DNA of 24,377 nucleotides, from positions 1 to 24,377 of the forward strand of contig JAIVFH010000362.1 in NCBI GenBank assembly GCA_025765595.1, read 5' to 3'. Source of the DNA: Obelidium mucronatum (Eukaryota; Chytridiomycota; Chytridiomycetes; Chytridiales; Chytriomycetaceae). Made by a program: the position numbers and the translations under genes. Below are positions 9,271 through 18,893 of the stretch, one piece after another. Each line of letters opens with the position of its first letter. Positions within the stretch are counted from its first letter, which is position 1. The notes beneath the pieces are model-generated. The model worked only from the letters and a program-made list of their open reading frames with translations. It was not told the origin of the DNA and did no database searches.

Positions 9271-11972
9271 ATGCCTAAACCAGCAACCAAACCAAAACCC
9301 AAAAACCCGAAACCAAAAAAGCGGAAAACAGCGCCGCTTTCGCAAATCGCCGACGGAAACGAAAGCGAAAACAAACCAAAGCGGAAAGCGGCGAAATTCG
9401 AAGTCGACGAAATCGACGACGACTTTGGCGACGCGCAGGTTTGGCGGCGGGGCGGCGGCTTGGCGCGTGCTTACGTAAGCGAGACAGGAGGCGGCCAGGG
9501 CGGAACCCGTGCGGGGGCTGGGCGTTCAAACAAGTAAACGTAAGACATCCAACATTGAGAAAGTTAGGCAGGAGTCTCATCGTGTTTAGGACAGGAAACT
9601 CAGCTGTGGGTCGACAAGTACACCCCATTCACAGAGGCGAGTTTTGCTAGAAGATTCGAGAGTGTAGCTGATATCGTTGCCAAAAAAAGTCCGAACTTGC
9701 TGTACATAAACGCAAAATCAACGACGTCCGATCCTGGCTCCAAGATGCACTCAGCACTAGCGAAAACTCAGCTCTTCGACGGATTCATAAATCTCATCGT
9801 CTTTTGGCACTTACTGGAATATCTGGGACGGGGAAAACTGCACTCATTCGAATGCTATCGATGGAACTCAATTTTGAAATCGTTGAATGGATCAATCCAA
9901 TTAATGAATTCGGTCTGGATACTACGAACGACGTTGATGATTTTTACTCGGAAGACGGATCATGGCAACAACCGCGGCACCAACAATCGAGTTCTTCAAC
10001 CTCCGTCATTCAAAAATTCATTGATTTCATTGCATCTGCGCGGAAAACAAACGCCCTCTCGTTTGGCTCCTCGGAGTCATTCACAAACACAAAACCAACT
10101 CCAAAAGTGATTCTGATTGAAGATTTACCAAACCTGTCCACACATTCATCCAAATCCGCTTTTCATTCTATTCTGCGAACACATGTGTTTGGTGGTGGGG
10201 GCGCAGATGTGCATCCGATTGTCTTGATTCTGAGTGACACGATCGCGAGTGCAGTGTCTAGTTCGGAGGAGGGATTCCGAAGCCGTGGGTATGAAACCGT
10301 CATGAATTTAAAGAATTTGGTTCCAGAGGATGTTAGGAGCTGTTCGGGGTTTTCCAGAATTCAGTTGAGTGGTCTTTTTTATTTATTTGACAGTGTTACA
10401 TCTTGTATATCCTATTTCGGAAGTGTTGCATCTTTTATATCCTATATCGGAATTTCCTCTTGAAGAATCTTGAGATTTTTACTTTTTTGTTTGGTTTCTT
10501 ATTCTTTTTTTTCTATTATGTAGGTTTAATCCAATAGCCCCAACCATCATGACGAAAGCATTATCGCGGATAGTATCCGAAGAGTTCCACGGCCAACTCC
10601 TATCATCTCAAAAAAAGAAACCAACTTATGCTCAAATTGAAGCCATTGCGAATTCAAGCGGCGGAGATATCCGATGCGCTCTAAATACACTACAGTTCCT
10701 GACTCTTTTTGATAAACTTCCCGACATGTCTTCCAAGGATGTCGGAAACAGAGACGTTAATTTAATCTTTTTTCATGCATTGAATAAGATTTTAATTGGA
10801 AAAAGTTAGTTGGAAGGGGATAGGTTTATTCTAATTATTTTTTTTTTGCTTATCAAAACACACACCTCCACACAGGATTAGAATCAAATGAAACTGCCGA
10901 TGAGTTCCCCGGCCAATATTCGGAATCTCTAGTTGTCAATGCGGATGGAAGAGGAAGCAAAGAAGCATCGAAGCTTCCAACCCATTTAAAGGCTTTGGAA
11001 CGCAAACCATTAAAATCAAATCCAGAGGTACATCTATTCTAGAAGAAAATGTCAACAAAAAAAACTCTAAATCTCTCCTTGTTTTTTTGTTTTTTTTTTA
11101 CATATTTTTTTCCTTGGAATTATAGCACGTTTTTGAATCCAGTCACACGGATGCTGATGGATTCATTTCATACCTCGCAGAAAATTACACGTCCACGTTT
11201 ACAGAAATAGAAGAATGCGTTGCGGCTGTTGATTCGTATTGTGAAGCAGATATTCTTTCTGGGTCTTGGAAGGTACGAGAGATTATGGAAATGATAAACT
11301 TCTTGGTTGACAAGTTCTCGAAAAGAATCGACCTATCATGTCCAATTATTCCGCCTCTATTGCATGTCGTGGAACTCTCTTTGCGCGAACTCAAGCCGCA
11401 CCGCCGCAGAAATTTGGGGCGTTACGGAAACCAGGAGCTATTCAGTCATATCTAGCGAAACTCGATACGCTGGAACTGATATCTGAAGCGTGTTTGAGAT
11501 GGCATTTGAACTGGTTCAAGAATAGGAACAGTGGGGAGATGACACCAGATTTGCTACAAATTTCAAGTTGAGTTCATTAGACTTTGTTTTAATCACAAGC
11601 CATCACCACCATCAGCAAATAACTAACAACCTCCCGAAAAAATCTACAGGTAGTTATACAGCGTCCGCCCTGACAATGGAACTCTTACCGTATGCTGCTG
11701 GAATTATTCAGTCTTTGCCAGGATCAAAAGGATTTCAAGACAAGATCTTGTTTCATCGGATATGTTTTTATAGTAATCATGGTTCTTTGTTGACGGCAAG
11801 TCATAACTTATTGGATGAAACTGATGTGGGTGGTCCCGAAAGTGAGCATGGTGAGAACAGTGACGTGCGGCCATACAACAACAGCAGTGGAATGCATAAA
11901 ATGTTTGAGCAGAGAGGATTTATTGTTGAAGCCGATTCTGGGATTGTTGATGGTGATGATATTGAGGACTGA
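9271..11972 (+). CDS. RAD17: Rad17/Rad24 checkpoint clamp loader subunit
   Basis: Loads the 9-1-1 clamp (Rad9-Rad1-Hus1) at damaged DNA together with RFC2-5, in the nucleus. Model of about 687 aa: exons 9271-9474, 9595-9636, 9690-10363, 10524-10804, 10876-11027, 11126-11272, 11326-11566, 11650-11972. The basic N-terminus (PKPKNPKPKKRK) may be a nuclear signal. Then come ETQLWVDKYTPFTE, SELAVHKRKINDVRSWL, Walker A GISGTGKT (about residue 125), EWINP, Walker B ILIEDLPN (about 223), CSGFSRIQFNPIAPTIMTKA, GGDIRCALNTLQF, RDVNLIFFHALNKIL and DADGFISYLAENY. The intron 9637-9689 is GC-AG (GCGAGT...AAAAG); it is the only join giving WVDKY directly followed by SELAVHKRK. The exact end of the first intron (9594 or 9603) is uncertain. 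C-terminus is Asp/Glu-rich. Confidence 0.95.
10392..10451 (+). repeat. Two-copy 30-bp tandem repeat inside a RAD17 intron
   Basis: AGTGTTACATC... (10392-10421) is followed directly by AGTGTTGCATC... (10422-10451), matching at 27 of 30 positions. It makes the intron 10364-10523 (GTTGAG...TATGTAG) the longest in the gene at 160 nt. Confidence 0.8.
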
Positions 11973-12036
11973 AGAATAAAATCAAAGGCACAATGACATG
12001 AGACAATGGCGGGTAAAAAAAAGTCATAGAAGCAAA

Positions 12037-12171
12037 ATGAAGTGGTTCTCGTTACTCCTTGTTGCAGTTTCTGCTGCCAGTGCAATCAAGCCGCGTCCAT
12101 CTCCTAAGGACGTTGAGCAAAGAGATATTCAGCTTGTTGGTTGGTTTCCGCCAAACACAACCCGCCGATGA
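12037..12171 (+). CDS. Small secreted peptide precursor (44 aa)
   Basis: ATG at 12037 opens a 44-residue frame beginning MKWFSLLLVAVSAASA, a textbook signal peptide with likely cleavage after SAASA. The remaining ~28 residues (IKPRPSPKDVEQRDIQLVGW, then FPPNTTRR) are polar, lack cysteine and end in two arginines. It starts 64 bp after the RAD17 stop on the same strand. A decayed copy of the same sequence lies at 12375, which supports it being a real duplicated gene. Splicing into a longer product was not found. Function unknown. Confidence 0.5.
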   Translation: MKWFSLLLVAVSAASAIKPRPSPKDVEQRDIQLVGWFPPNTTRR

Positions 12172-12374
12172 TAGGACGAATTTTATCTTCATCTATTGAA
12201 TCTTAATAATCACGCTCGTGTTTCCAATAAAGCACTTTGTCCGTCCGACTTCGTGGATATTTTCTTAAATTCTAAATATTACGATGGCGCCGTTTTGTTG
12301 GATAAACTGGAATTTGATAAAATTAATAGTTGTCTAACGCAACTCGCAATAACTTCGACACAAAAGTAAACTGA

Positions 12375-12485
12375 AATGAAGTGGTTCTCGCTACTGCCAG
12401 CTGCTGTCCCTGTCTGCCGCGAGGCATAGCGCTTTTCAGCTTGTTGACTGGTTTCCCGCAAAGACGGGTTGTCGCCGCGTCGACG
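12375..12485 (+). pseudogene. Decayed copy of the small secreted peptide
   Basis: The start ATGAAGTGGTTCTCG is identical to the copy at 12037, and TTCAGCTTGTTG-GGTTT follows further on (about 12434-12455, with GTTGACTGG against GTTGGTTGG), but the stretch between is shortened and frameshifted. The frame ends after about 16 residues (MKWFSLLPAAVPVCREA). The 5' flanks of the copies are not similar, so the duplicated piece is short. Best read as a pseudogene. Confidence 0.5.
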
Positions 12486-12489
12486 CCGA

Positions 12490-12700
12490 AACGCGCGCAA
12501 GCTGCACGCGGCCGCGTTGCGCAACTCATGGCGGCAAACTATGGCGGCTTCGTCGCAGTCATTCCGCCTTGCTCGAAAGAGACACCCTTCGCCTTGAAGA
12601 ACCCTCCGTCGTCTGCATCATGATGGACCCAGGCTTGGTCAACACGGATATCAATCGCACCCGTATTGGAAACAAAGTTGCTGGTGATGCTGCTTATTCT
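12490..12700 (+). pseudogene. Short-chain dehydrogenase/reductase C-terminal remnant
   Basis: The frame through 12603-12660 reads PSVVCIMMDPGLVNTDIN, matching the SDR pattern V-x-PG-x-V-x-T-(D/E) that follows the catalytic region. Upstream, in another frame, GRVAQLMAANYGGFVAV looks like part of the same fold. No Rossmann glycine motif, YxxxK or continuous frame is present, so only a fragment remains. The piece is G/C-richer than its neighbours. A chance match is possible. Confidence 0.35.
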
Positions 12701-12820
12701 CGATTTCTATGCATTCAAATACCGAAGGCGGAGGGAGAAAAGGTGTCATGTCAACTTTTTTGGTAATTTTACAAACTTCACTCAACCACACAAAAACAAA
12801 TGCAAGATATATTCCATTAA

Positions 12821-14051
12821 TCATACGCGATAATAAAGTCCGAAGCGATCTCTTTTCTCTGCGAAAATGCTTAAACTGATTCCAAAGACCGGTGCAACAA
12901 CAACACATGTCACAACAAACCAAATGGCGGAAAGAGACATGAGAAGAGGAAGATAAACGGATACTCTCGGTATCGCGTAATATTGCACGTTTTTGAATCC
13001 AGCTCCTTCAAGGAATGCGTCTTTCCCCTTTTGGACGGCATCAAATGCAAAGAGGTCGGTTGCCGATGCAGCTTCCATGGCTTTTGATATGTCCAAAAAG
13101 TTACTTGAAGTGGTTCCGGAGCCTCCATCAACACTCTCAAACAGAGCGTAGTATGCTGACAAATTACCATTTGACGGGAAGAGCTCGCAGTTTCTGGAGG
13201 AACAAGTTTTGATGGCACTGCTGGTATCATACACTGGTGTATTGGCTGTTATATTGATGTATCCGTAGTTTCCGCTTTGCGCCAAAGCCTTTCCTCGCTG
13301 AACAAAGTTGACAATATAATATCCCGTGTGCTGCGCAACCACAACCACTTGATTAGAGCGGGACTCATACAAATTATCTGTAGTTTGTAGAGGAAAGTAT
13401 TCTTCTGCTGTTACCGGCCAGTCGTAAATTCTTTGACTTGCTGTTGTGAATTCAGGAATAAATGAAACTGATAATGAAATTGCTTGGCGGTCAGACACAC
13501 GGACGGGTAGCGCGTAGTCGATGCTCAGTGCTCCTCCTTTGATTAAATAGAAGCCAAACGTTGAATAGATTTCAGTTGAAGAACATGTTTCGAGTTTAAG
13601 AGAAGCGGCGGAAAAGTCGGCTACGGTGGATGATGTCTTGGTGACATTCGGTAAAAGCTGAGGGATTTGTTCGTACAAGGTCACTTTGACATTTGAATGC
13701 CGCTGTGAGTTGAAAGTTGCTGATTTTAGAAGGACTGTTGGCAGTTTGACCAGCTGCGCTTGAGTGCTTAACAGTGAGACCGTTGTGCCACCGCCATGTG
13801 GTAAAAGAATCAAAAGAGGAATGCAGAATATCAAGCCGATTGGAACAGATATAAGCAGCTGGAAGCAGATAAATCCTGTTGTATTGTGTCAGTCATCGGC
13901 ACTGGGCAGACGTGTGTCTGAGCTAACCAATAAACTGCCTTAACGATGGCTCCTTTTCCTTAATTACTCTATCGACTGCTTTGGTTATTCTCACTTCACT
14001 TGGAATCAAGCGTTCGCATTCGAGAAGGCGGGTTTCGGTCTTGATAGTCAT
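12821..14051 (-). CDS. Two-pass membrane protein with a large outer/lumenal domain, unknown function
   Basis: Exon 1 is 14051-13928 and exon 2 is 13875-12821 (392 aa); the 52-nt intron starts GTTAGC and ends AACAACAG and joins in phase. A charged N-terminal ~41 residues (MTIKTETRLLECERLIPSEV) precede a strong membrane segment, FICFQLLISVPIGLIFC with IPLLILL after it. About 270 residues of mixed beta-type sequence follow, with N-glycosylation sequons (NVT, NIT, NLS) and a few cysteines, then a second membrane segment (YLPLLMSLSAIWFVVTCVVV) and a short basic tail. The order LYE...FYLIKGGALSIDYALP faintly recalls the extracytoplasmic domain of APD1-4 type E3 ligases, but there is no RING here and I do not rely on it. 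It lies 60 bp downstream of the uridine kinase on the same strand. Confidence 0.75.
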
Positions 14052-14111
14052 TTAACAGGTGGTTTGTAATAATGAATTTTTTCAAACCAGACACATCATT
14101 ACGCAGCTTTA

Positions 14112-15835
14112 TTATGCATTTGCAAGATCAGTAAATGAACGATCTCCAAAATGTGCTACATAAAGGGGTTCATGAAGTTAGCTCAAAATAACAAGTTCAT
14201 CAAAACAACATACCTAAATCCTCAATGTGTTTTATGCCGAATTGAATCTCTGAAACAACCTGCGCAACTACAATCTTGACTTCTGGGAACGCGTTTGTCA
14301 ATACATGGAGACCATGGGCTGTTGCAACCAGCGACAGAAATACAATATTCTTTTCTTCCACTCCGTGATCCAATACAATTCTCACAGCCATCATAGCGGC
14401 GGCACCTGTGGAAGTTGTCACATCTGTGATGATTACGATTCGATCTCGAATGTCTTTGGGAAGTCGGCAATGATGTAGTTCAATTTCTGAAACATCATGA
14501 ACGAGTTGTGTTGCTGGCGATTCGGTCGCAAGTGTTGGGGAAGAAGATCGAGACCCGGGAGTAGGCTGAACAAGCATCACGGTTCCCAGAGGTACATGGT
14601 TGATAACTTGTGTGAGTCCATGCAGCATAGTTGGACCTTTTGTTCTTGTCACAACAATTCCACAGAGCTTTGTCAAACAATGAGCGAGATTAAAATAAAA
14701 TAAAAATAAATAAAATAAAAATCACTAACCTTTTCATGAAATTTCAGAACTGATGATGTTTGAAGATATGACGGATTAGCTTTTTCAAACTCCAATAACC
14801 CCTTTTCAACAACCAATCTTGACAGTCTATCCACCATAAACTCAAAGTCTTCACGAGAAACCCCTGTTCCAAATTATTCTAAATTTCTTTTCAAAAGAAT
14901 ACTTGCCAAGGGTTTACCTTTCTCCTCCAACGTTTGCAACATGGCATGTACTTCAGGATTGCTCTCCAGAACCACCACCGACTCAGGTTTCTCACTCGGG
15001 TAACGCAGTTTCAATAGCTGGCTGCGCAGCGTCAAATCTCTAACATCCAGTTCACGGACAATGTGTTGAATAATCACGTTAATGGCTGCATGGTTATCGC
15101 TACCACGAGGAACAATAACATCCGCGTGTTTCATTGTTGGCAAGATGTAGTCGTCGAATGCTGGCTTGACGTACTTTTTGTATTGCTGAAGAACGCCGTG
15201 AATGTCTCGACCTCGTTCTGCAATATCACGTTTCACTTGAGAGTTTGTGTTTAGTTTGGTGGAAAGGAATTTAAAAAAAAAGGGTGTGCTCTTGCTCACA
15301 TCGACGCGCCAATCGAACGTCCGAGTCCGTATCTACGAAAAGCATCAAGTCCATCAGCTCTCGCACTCGCGGATCGTATAGTGCAAAGATTCCTTCGAAT
15401 ACAATAATATTGGCTCCGTAGATTGTAGTAGTATCCGCCAAACGAGAGTGCGTTCCAAAGTCGTAAATGGGTACATCTACTTTGACGCTAGAGATACAGA
15501 GTGGGTTATGATTTGAATGATATTTGTAGAAACGTTTAAAAAAGTCCACAACGAACCCTGACTTCAAGTTATTCAAGGTCTGAAACAGAATCTCAAAGTC
15601 GAACGAGTTTGGGTGATCAAAGTTGTAGTTATTGGCATACGCTTGATCGATTTCAGCTTTCGACAGCGACTTGTAGAAAGAATCCATTTGGAGGAGGACG
15701 ACCTGGAGAATACTCTCAGCCATAATCAACAATACCACCAGCCTCCGCACCCACCCACGGCACTCCCAGCTTCTTGATGATGTAGTTTGCGACTGACGTC
15801 TTTCCCGAGGCCGAGCCGCCGCCAATGCCAATCAT
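14112..15835 (-). CDS. URK1: Uridine/cytidine kinase with C-terminal UPRT-like domain
   Basis: Phosphorylates uridine and cytidine to UMP/CMP in pyrimidine salvage. Exons from ATG 15835: 15835-15755, 15702-15300, 15235-14918, 14863-14730, 14667-14214, 14155-14112 (477 aa); all phases agree. P-loop GIGGGSASGKTSVA is followed by QMDSFYKSLS, FDHPNSFDFE, VFEGIFALYD, FVDTDSDVRLARRLKRDIAE and RGRDIHGVLQQY. The C-terminal half matches the UPRT-like part (SREDFEFMVDRLSRLVVEKG, LCGIVVTRTKG, TSTGAAAMMAVRIVLDHG, HFGDRSFTDLANA). Its PRPP loop reads DVTTSTGAAA, not the catalytic DPMLATGG form, so that domain is probably regulatory. A longer start at 16085 with a 40-nt intron (15914-15875) would add an N-terminus of 70 residues and reach 547 aa, but would overlap the divergent PIG-X gene. 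Confidence 0.95.
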
Positions 15836-15894
15836 GTATGGCTTATGCGTCTTTCCGTCCACGTTGAACCTGGCCTTTAAACTTAAACCCGAGA

Positions 15895-17644
15895 ATGCTC
15901 CCGGGCGCTCTTACCACGGAAAGCGTCCCCGTGGAAGCTTGTGGCTGCCGTCGGTTATCCCGCCGCCAGAATCGCCCATCGTTCGTTTTATTCTGTAATT
16001 TATTTTTGATGCTGCAAGCTCTGGCACTGTTCTCGAATGCCTCTGCTGTGTTCCGAGAATCAGAAAATGGCTTCCTTTTATCCACAGACAGCCGTCTTCA
16101 TGTCCGATTCAGCTTCACTTCTGTTCCTGATGAGGTTCGTTGCAAATGACAACACCAACCTTTTTTAACAACGCAACCCCAGAGCCCACTTCCAGACTCT
16201 GTTCGTAGTCTGAGCGCGTCATTATCAAAGTCAAATGATATAACTGAATTCAGACTAGTTGCTGGTCTCTCAAACACTGACTTGCCCCATGCTCAAGTAG
16301 CAGCATCGATTTGCAACTTCCTCAAACCCCGCCTCTCTCTCCCCGTTTGCTGCAATGCAACATGCCCTTCAACGTCAATTCAACTCGATCGAATGGGTCC
16401 TCTAGCGCTCACTCCAGACTTTTCATACCTGGTGTATTCAACTCCAACATCAACTACAACATCACCTTTCAATTTCGTGAATTCACCGTCATCATCGTTA
16501 TCATCCGTTGAGTCTCTTTGCACAACAAACTTGGAAAAGAAAACTTGGGATTTGCAGTTTGTCGAGTCGACGGCTGTCTGGGCTTCTTTGTCAGCTGTGG
16601 GTGGTCATTCGTTTGAATGGCGGGGCGCTGGTACATCTCCGTCTGGTTCGATAGAATGCACGACAATACCAAATGAGTTATCAATTACTTCACGGTCTAT
16701 CGACGTTTCGGATTCCTCGTTCAAAAATGTCAAAGTGGATGGAGAGGAGGAAGGAGGAACCATGGAATTTCTTGATTGGAAACAAAAGACGCGAAAACGA
16801 GTAGGATCCTTGAATACATCCGATTCCAGTACATCTGCCGCACTATCGGCGCGAGTTTCCTTGTCTCCCTCTCAAGGGTACCATCCATCTGTTGTCATCA
16901 GTTTCGTATCTCCCCAAAACGCAGACAAGGCTTCCAAGAAGGAGAATATGGACGCGTTGATTATTCATATCCCCGTAAACCAGCATGCATTCGCAGATCC
17001 CTTTCAAATCGCAGGTCTGAATAGAATCAACCCTACGGAATTGATAGAATGGTTGGCGTATGGAGCTCCTGATTTGGAAGTGGATGTTTCCGTCCGCGAT
17101 AAGGCTTTGATGAATGGGGTCTTTGTCGTGATCAAGAATGTATCAAAGTTTTTAAGCAGGTATGTGGTTTTTGAATATGACAGAAAATCATCAAACACAT
17201 TTCTTTTGGAATTTTGCAGCAACAAAACGATCGAAATTCCGTTGCATATGAGGTATCAGCCAGCTGTATCGAATGGCGATTCGTATGTCAAGGTTCCTAT
17301 TCACCCTGTCAGTGTGTACGCCATTTTACGGGATCCTTCACGTAAAGAAAAGTCTCCCTATAGAACTGCTTGCAAAAAATCTAAACTAACTAATTTTTTT
17401 AACAGCTTATGCTCATGAGTCTTGTAATCACGTTATTCTAAATCAATTGATGAAAGTGGTTGGAAAGTTTGGTCACAGTGGCAAATCCATTGTTCAATTG
17501 ACGGTGGATGCGGAATCTGAATTGGAAATGAGGATCCCAGTTGGGAATAAACTGGATCAAGACTGGGTGTTGTGGACTTTATCCACAAGTGTGATTGTTT
17601 CTTGTGTGTACGTTATGATGGCGTTTGTTCAAAAGTTTAAATAA
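15895..17644 (+). CDS. PBN1: PIG-X/PBN1, subunit of GPI mannosyltransferase I
   Basis: Stabilises the first GPI mannosyltransferase (PIG-M/Gpi14) in the ER membrane. Exons 15895-16134, 16183-17159, 17220-17341 and 17406-17644 (525 aa) join in phase. The N-terminus carries a hydrophobic signal (SFVLFCNLFLMLQALALF, ending SNASA); an internal ATG at 16009 would give a shorter signal and is equally plausible. The lumenal domain contains LHVRFSF near the start and the family's IPLHMRYQPAVSNGDSYVKV near the end, then SPYAHESCNH and a C-terminal membrane segment (WTLSTSVIVSCVYVMMAFV). Intron 17160-17219 (GTATGT...TTTGCAG) is 60 nt with no stop, so its retention would stay open. The final AAATAA overlaps an AATAAA signal. 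Head to head with the uridine kinase. Confidence 0.85.
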
Positions 17645-18168
17645 AGAGAATTTAGCAATGTCGTTTATGACCGTGGGAATATGCTTTGAGAAAAAGCCAG
17701 CATATGATTCATCTCTTCTCTTTCTAATTTGTGCTGTACGTGAGGGGGGTTACCTTGGTTGCTGGTTGACACTTTGGCGATTTTAGTTTTGCTCACACAG
17801 GCACGACACCCACCACCCACCGACCATCCCCACCACTTGGACCATCGCATCGCATCGGGATCCGCAACACATCGAATACTCGAGTCATCGAAAGCGTCGT
17901 ACTGATTCTGGATGGGCGTTTGGATGGGCTGGGAGAGCATCTCAAGCCTTCGTCAAGAGCTGAGATGGCTTTCGTATCGAACCAGGACACTCACTGCAAA
18001 TTGGAGCGATGGACACCCGCTGAAATCAGCTGTACCTGATTGGCGCGAATCGAAAGGATCATCAAACGTGCTCTGGAGGGGAAAACGAGATGAACAACTG
18101 GACGAACACCACCCACTCTCTCGAATCCAAGCGACACGTAGACTAACCCGAAACCACAAAAAGCAGAA
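17645..18168. other. Intergenic region upstream of ribosomal protein uL23
   Basis: This 524-bp stretch between PIG-X and uL23 has open frames on both strands that look like shadows without family features. It presumably contains the PIG-X 3' end (AATAAA at the stop) and the uL23 promoter and leader. A CATCGCATCG repeat lies near 17843. CTAACCCGAAACCAC directly before the ATG is the only leader motif that stands out. Confidence 0.4.
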
Positions 18169-18622
18169 ATGGCCCCAAAGAACACTGCTGCTGCTCCAGC
18201 CATCAAGAAGGCCGCTGCCGCCAAGAAGGCTGCCCTCAAGGGAACCGGCGGCAAGGTTGTCCGCAAGGTGCGCACCGACACCACCTTCCACATCCCAAAG
18301 ACTCTGCGTCTCGCCCGTAAGCCAAAGTACCCAAGACGCTCCGTCCCACGCACTCCTTCCATGGACGCCCACGCTGTCGTCAAGTTCCCATTGAACTCTG
18401 AGTCTGCCATGAAGAAGATTGAGGAAGGACAACACTCTTGTCTTTATCTGCGATGTGCGTGCAAACAAGAGACAGATTAAGGATGCCGTTAAGCGTCTCT
18501 ATGATGTCAACGCTATCAAGATCAACACTTTGATTAGACCTGATGGAGCTAAGAAGGCGTACGTCAAGTTGGATGCTGATGTTGAGGCTCTTGAAGTTGC
18601 CAACAGAATCGGATTCATCTAA
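18169..18622 (+). CDS. RPL25: Ribosomal protein uL23 (L23a/L25), with a one-base frame break
   Basis: Large-subunit protein at the peptide exit tunnel that binds 26S/28S rRNA and docks SRP. Single exon, about 150 aa if the break is corrected. The Ala/Lys-rich eukaryotic extension [20 protein letters not shown] is followed by [31 protein letters not shown], then in the +1 frame [60 protein letters not shown] and GFI. The family runs KIE-(D/E)-xNTLVF without interruption, so one extra base at 18427-18428 (GAAGGACAAC where GAAGACAAC is expected) splits the gene. Everything else is intact, with strongly biased codons typical of a highly expressed gene. No intron can explain one base. Confidence 0.93.
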
Positions 18623-18893
18623 AGGAGAAAAGAACTGTTTGATAGTTGATGGTTGTGGCGGGGTCTTGCTGTTTTGGGCCTTTTGACTTCTTTTTGTTTG
18701 TTGTGTAACTTCCAATGTTACAGGAGAGGGAGAGGGGAGGGGAAAAAGTCCACGGCAAATATAATAACATTTTGAAACTGAAATGGTTGTTATACATATA
18801 TAACTTATTAGTCGTTTACTTTGATTTTTATAGTCATATCAGTTTGGAAGAATACCTAAGTCTTCCCTTCATGAATGCGAGAGTTTGTTTTTT

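Noticed and set aside
17912..18468. Long overlapping frames on both strands around the uL23 start
   Set aside because: They overlap the ribosomal protein coding region with its biased codons; composition is that of antisense or shifted shadows.
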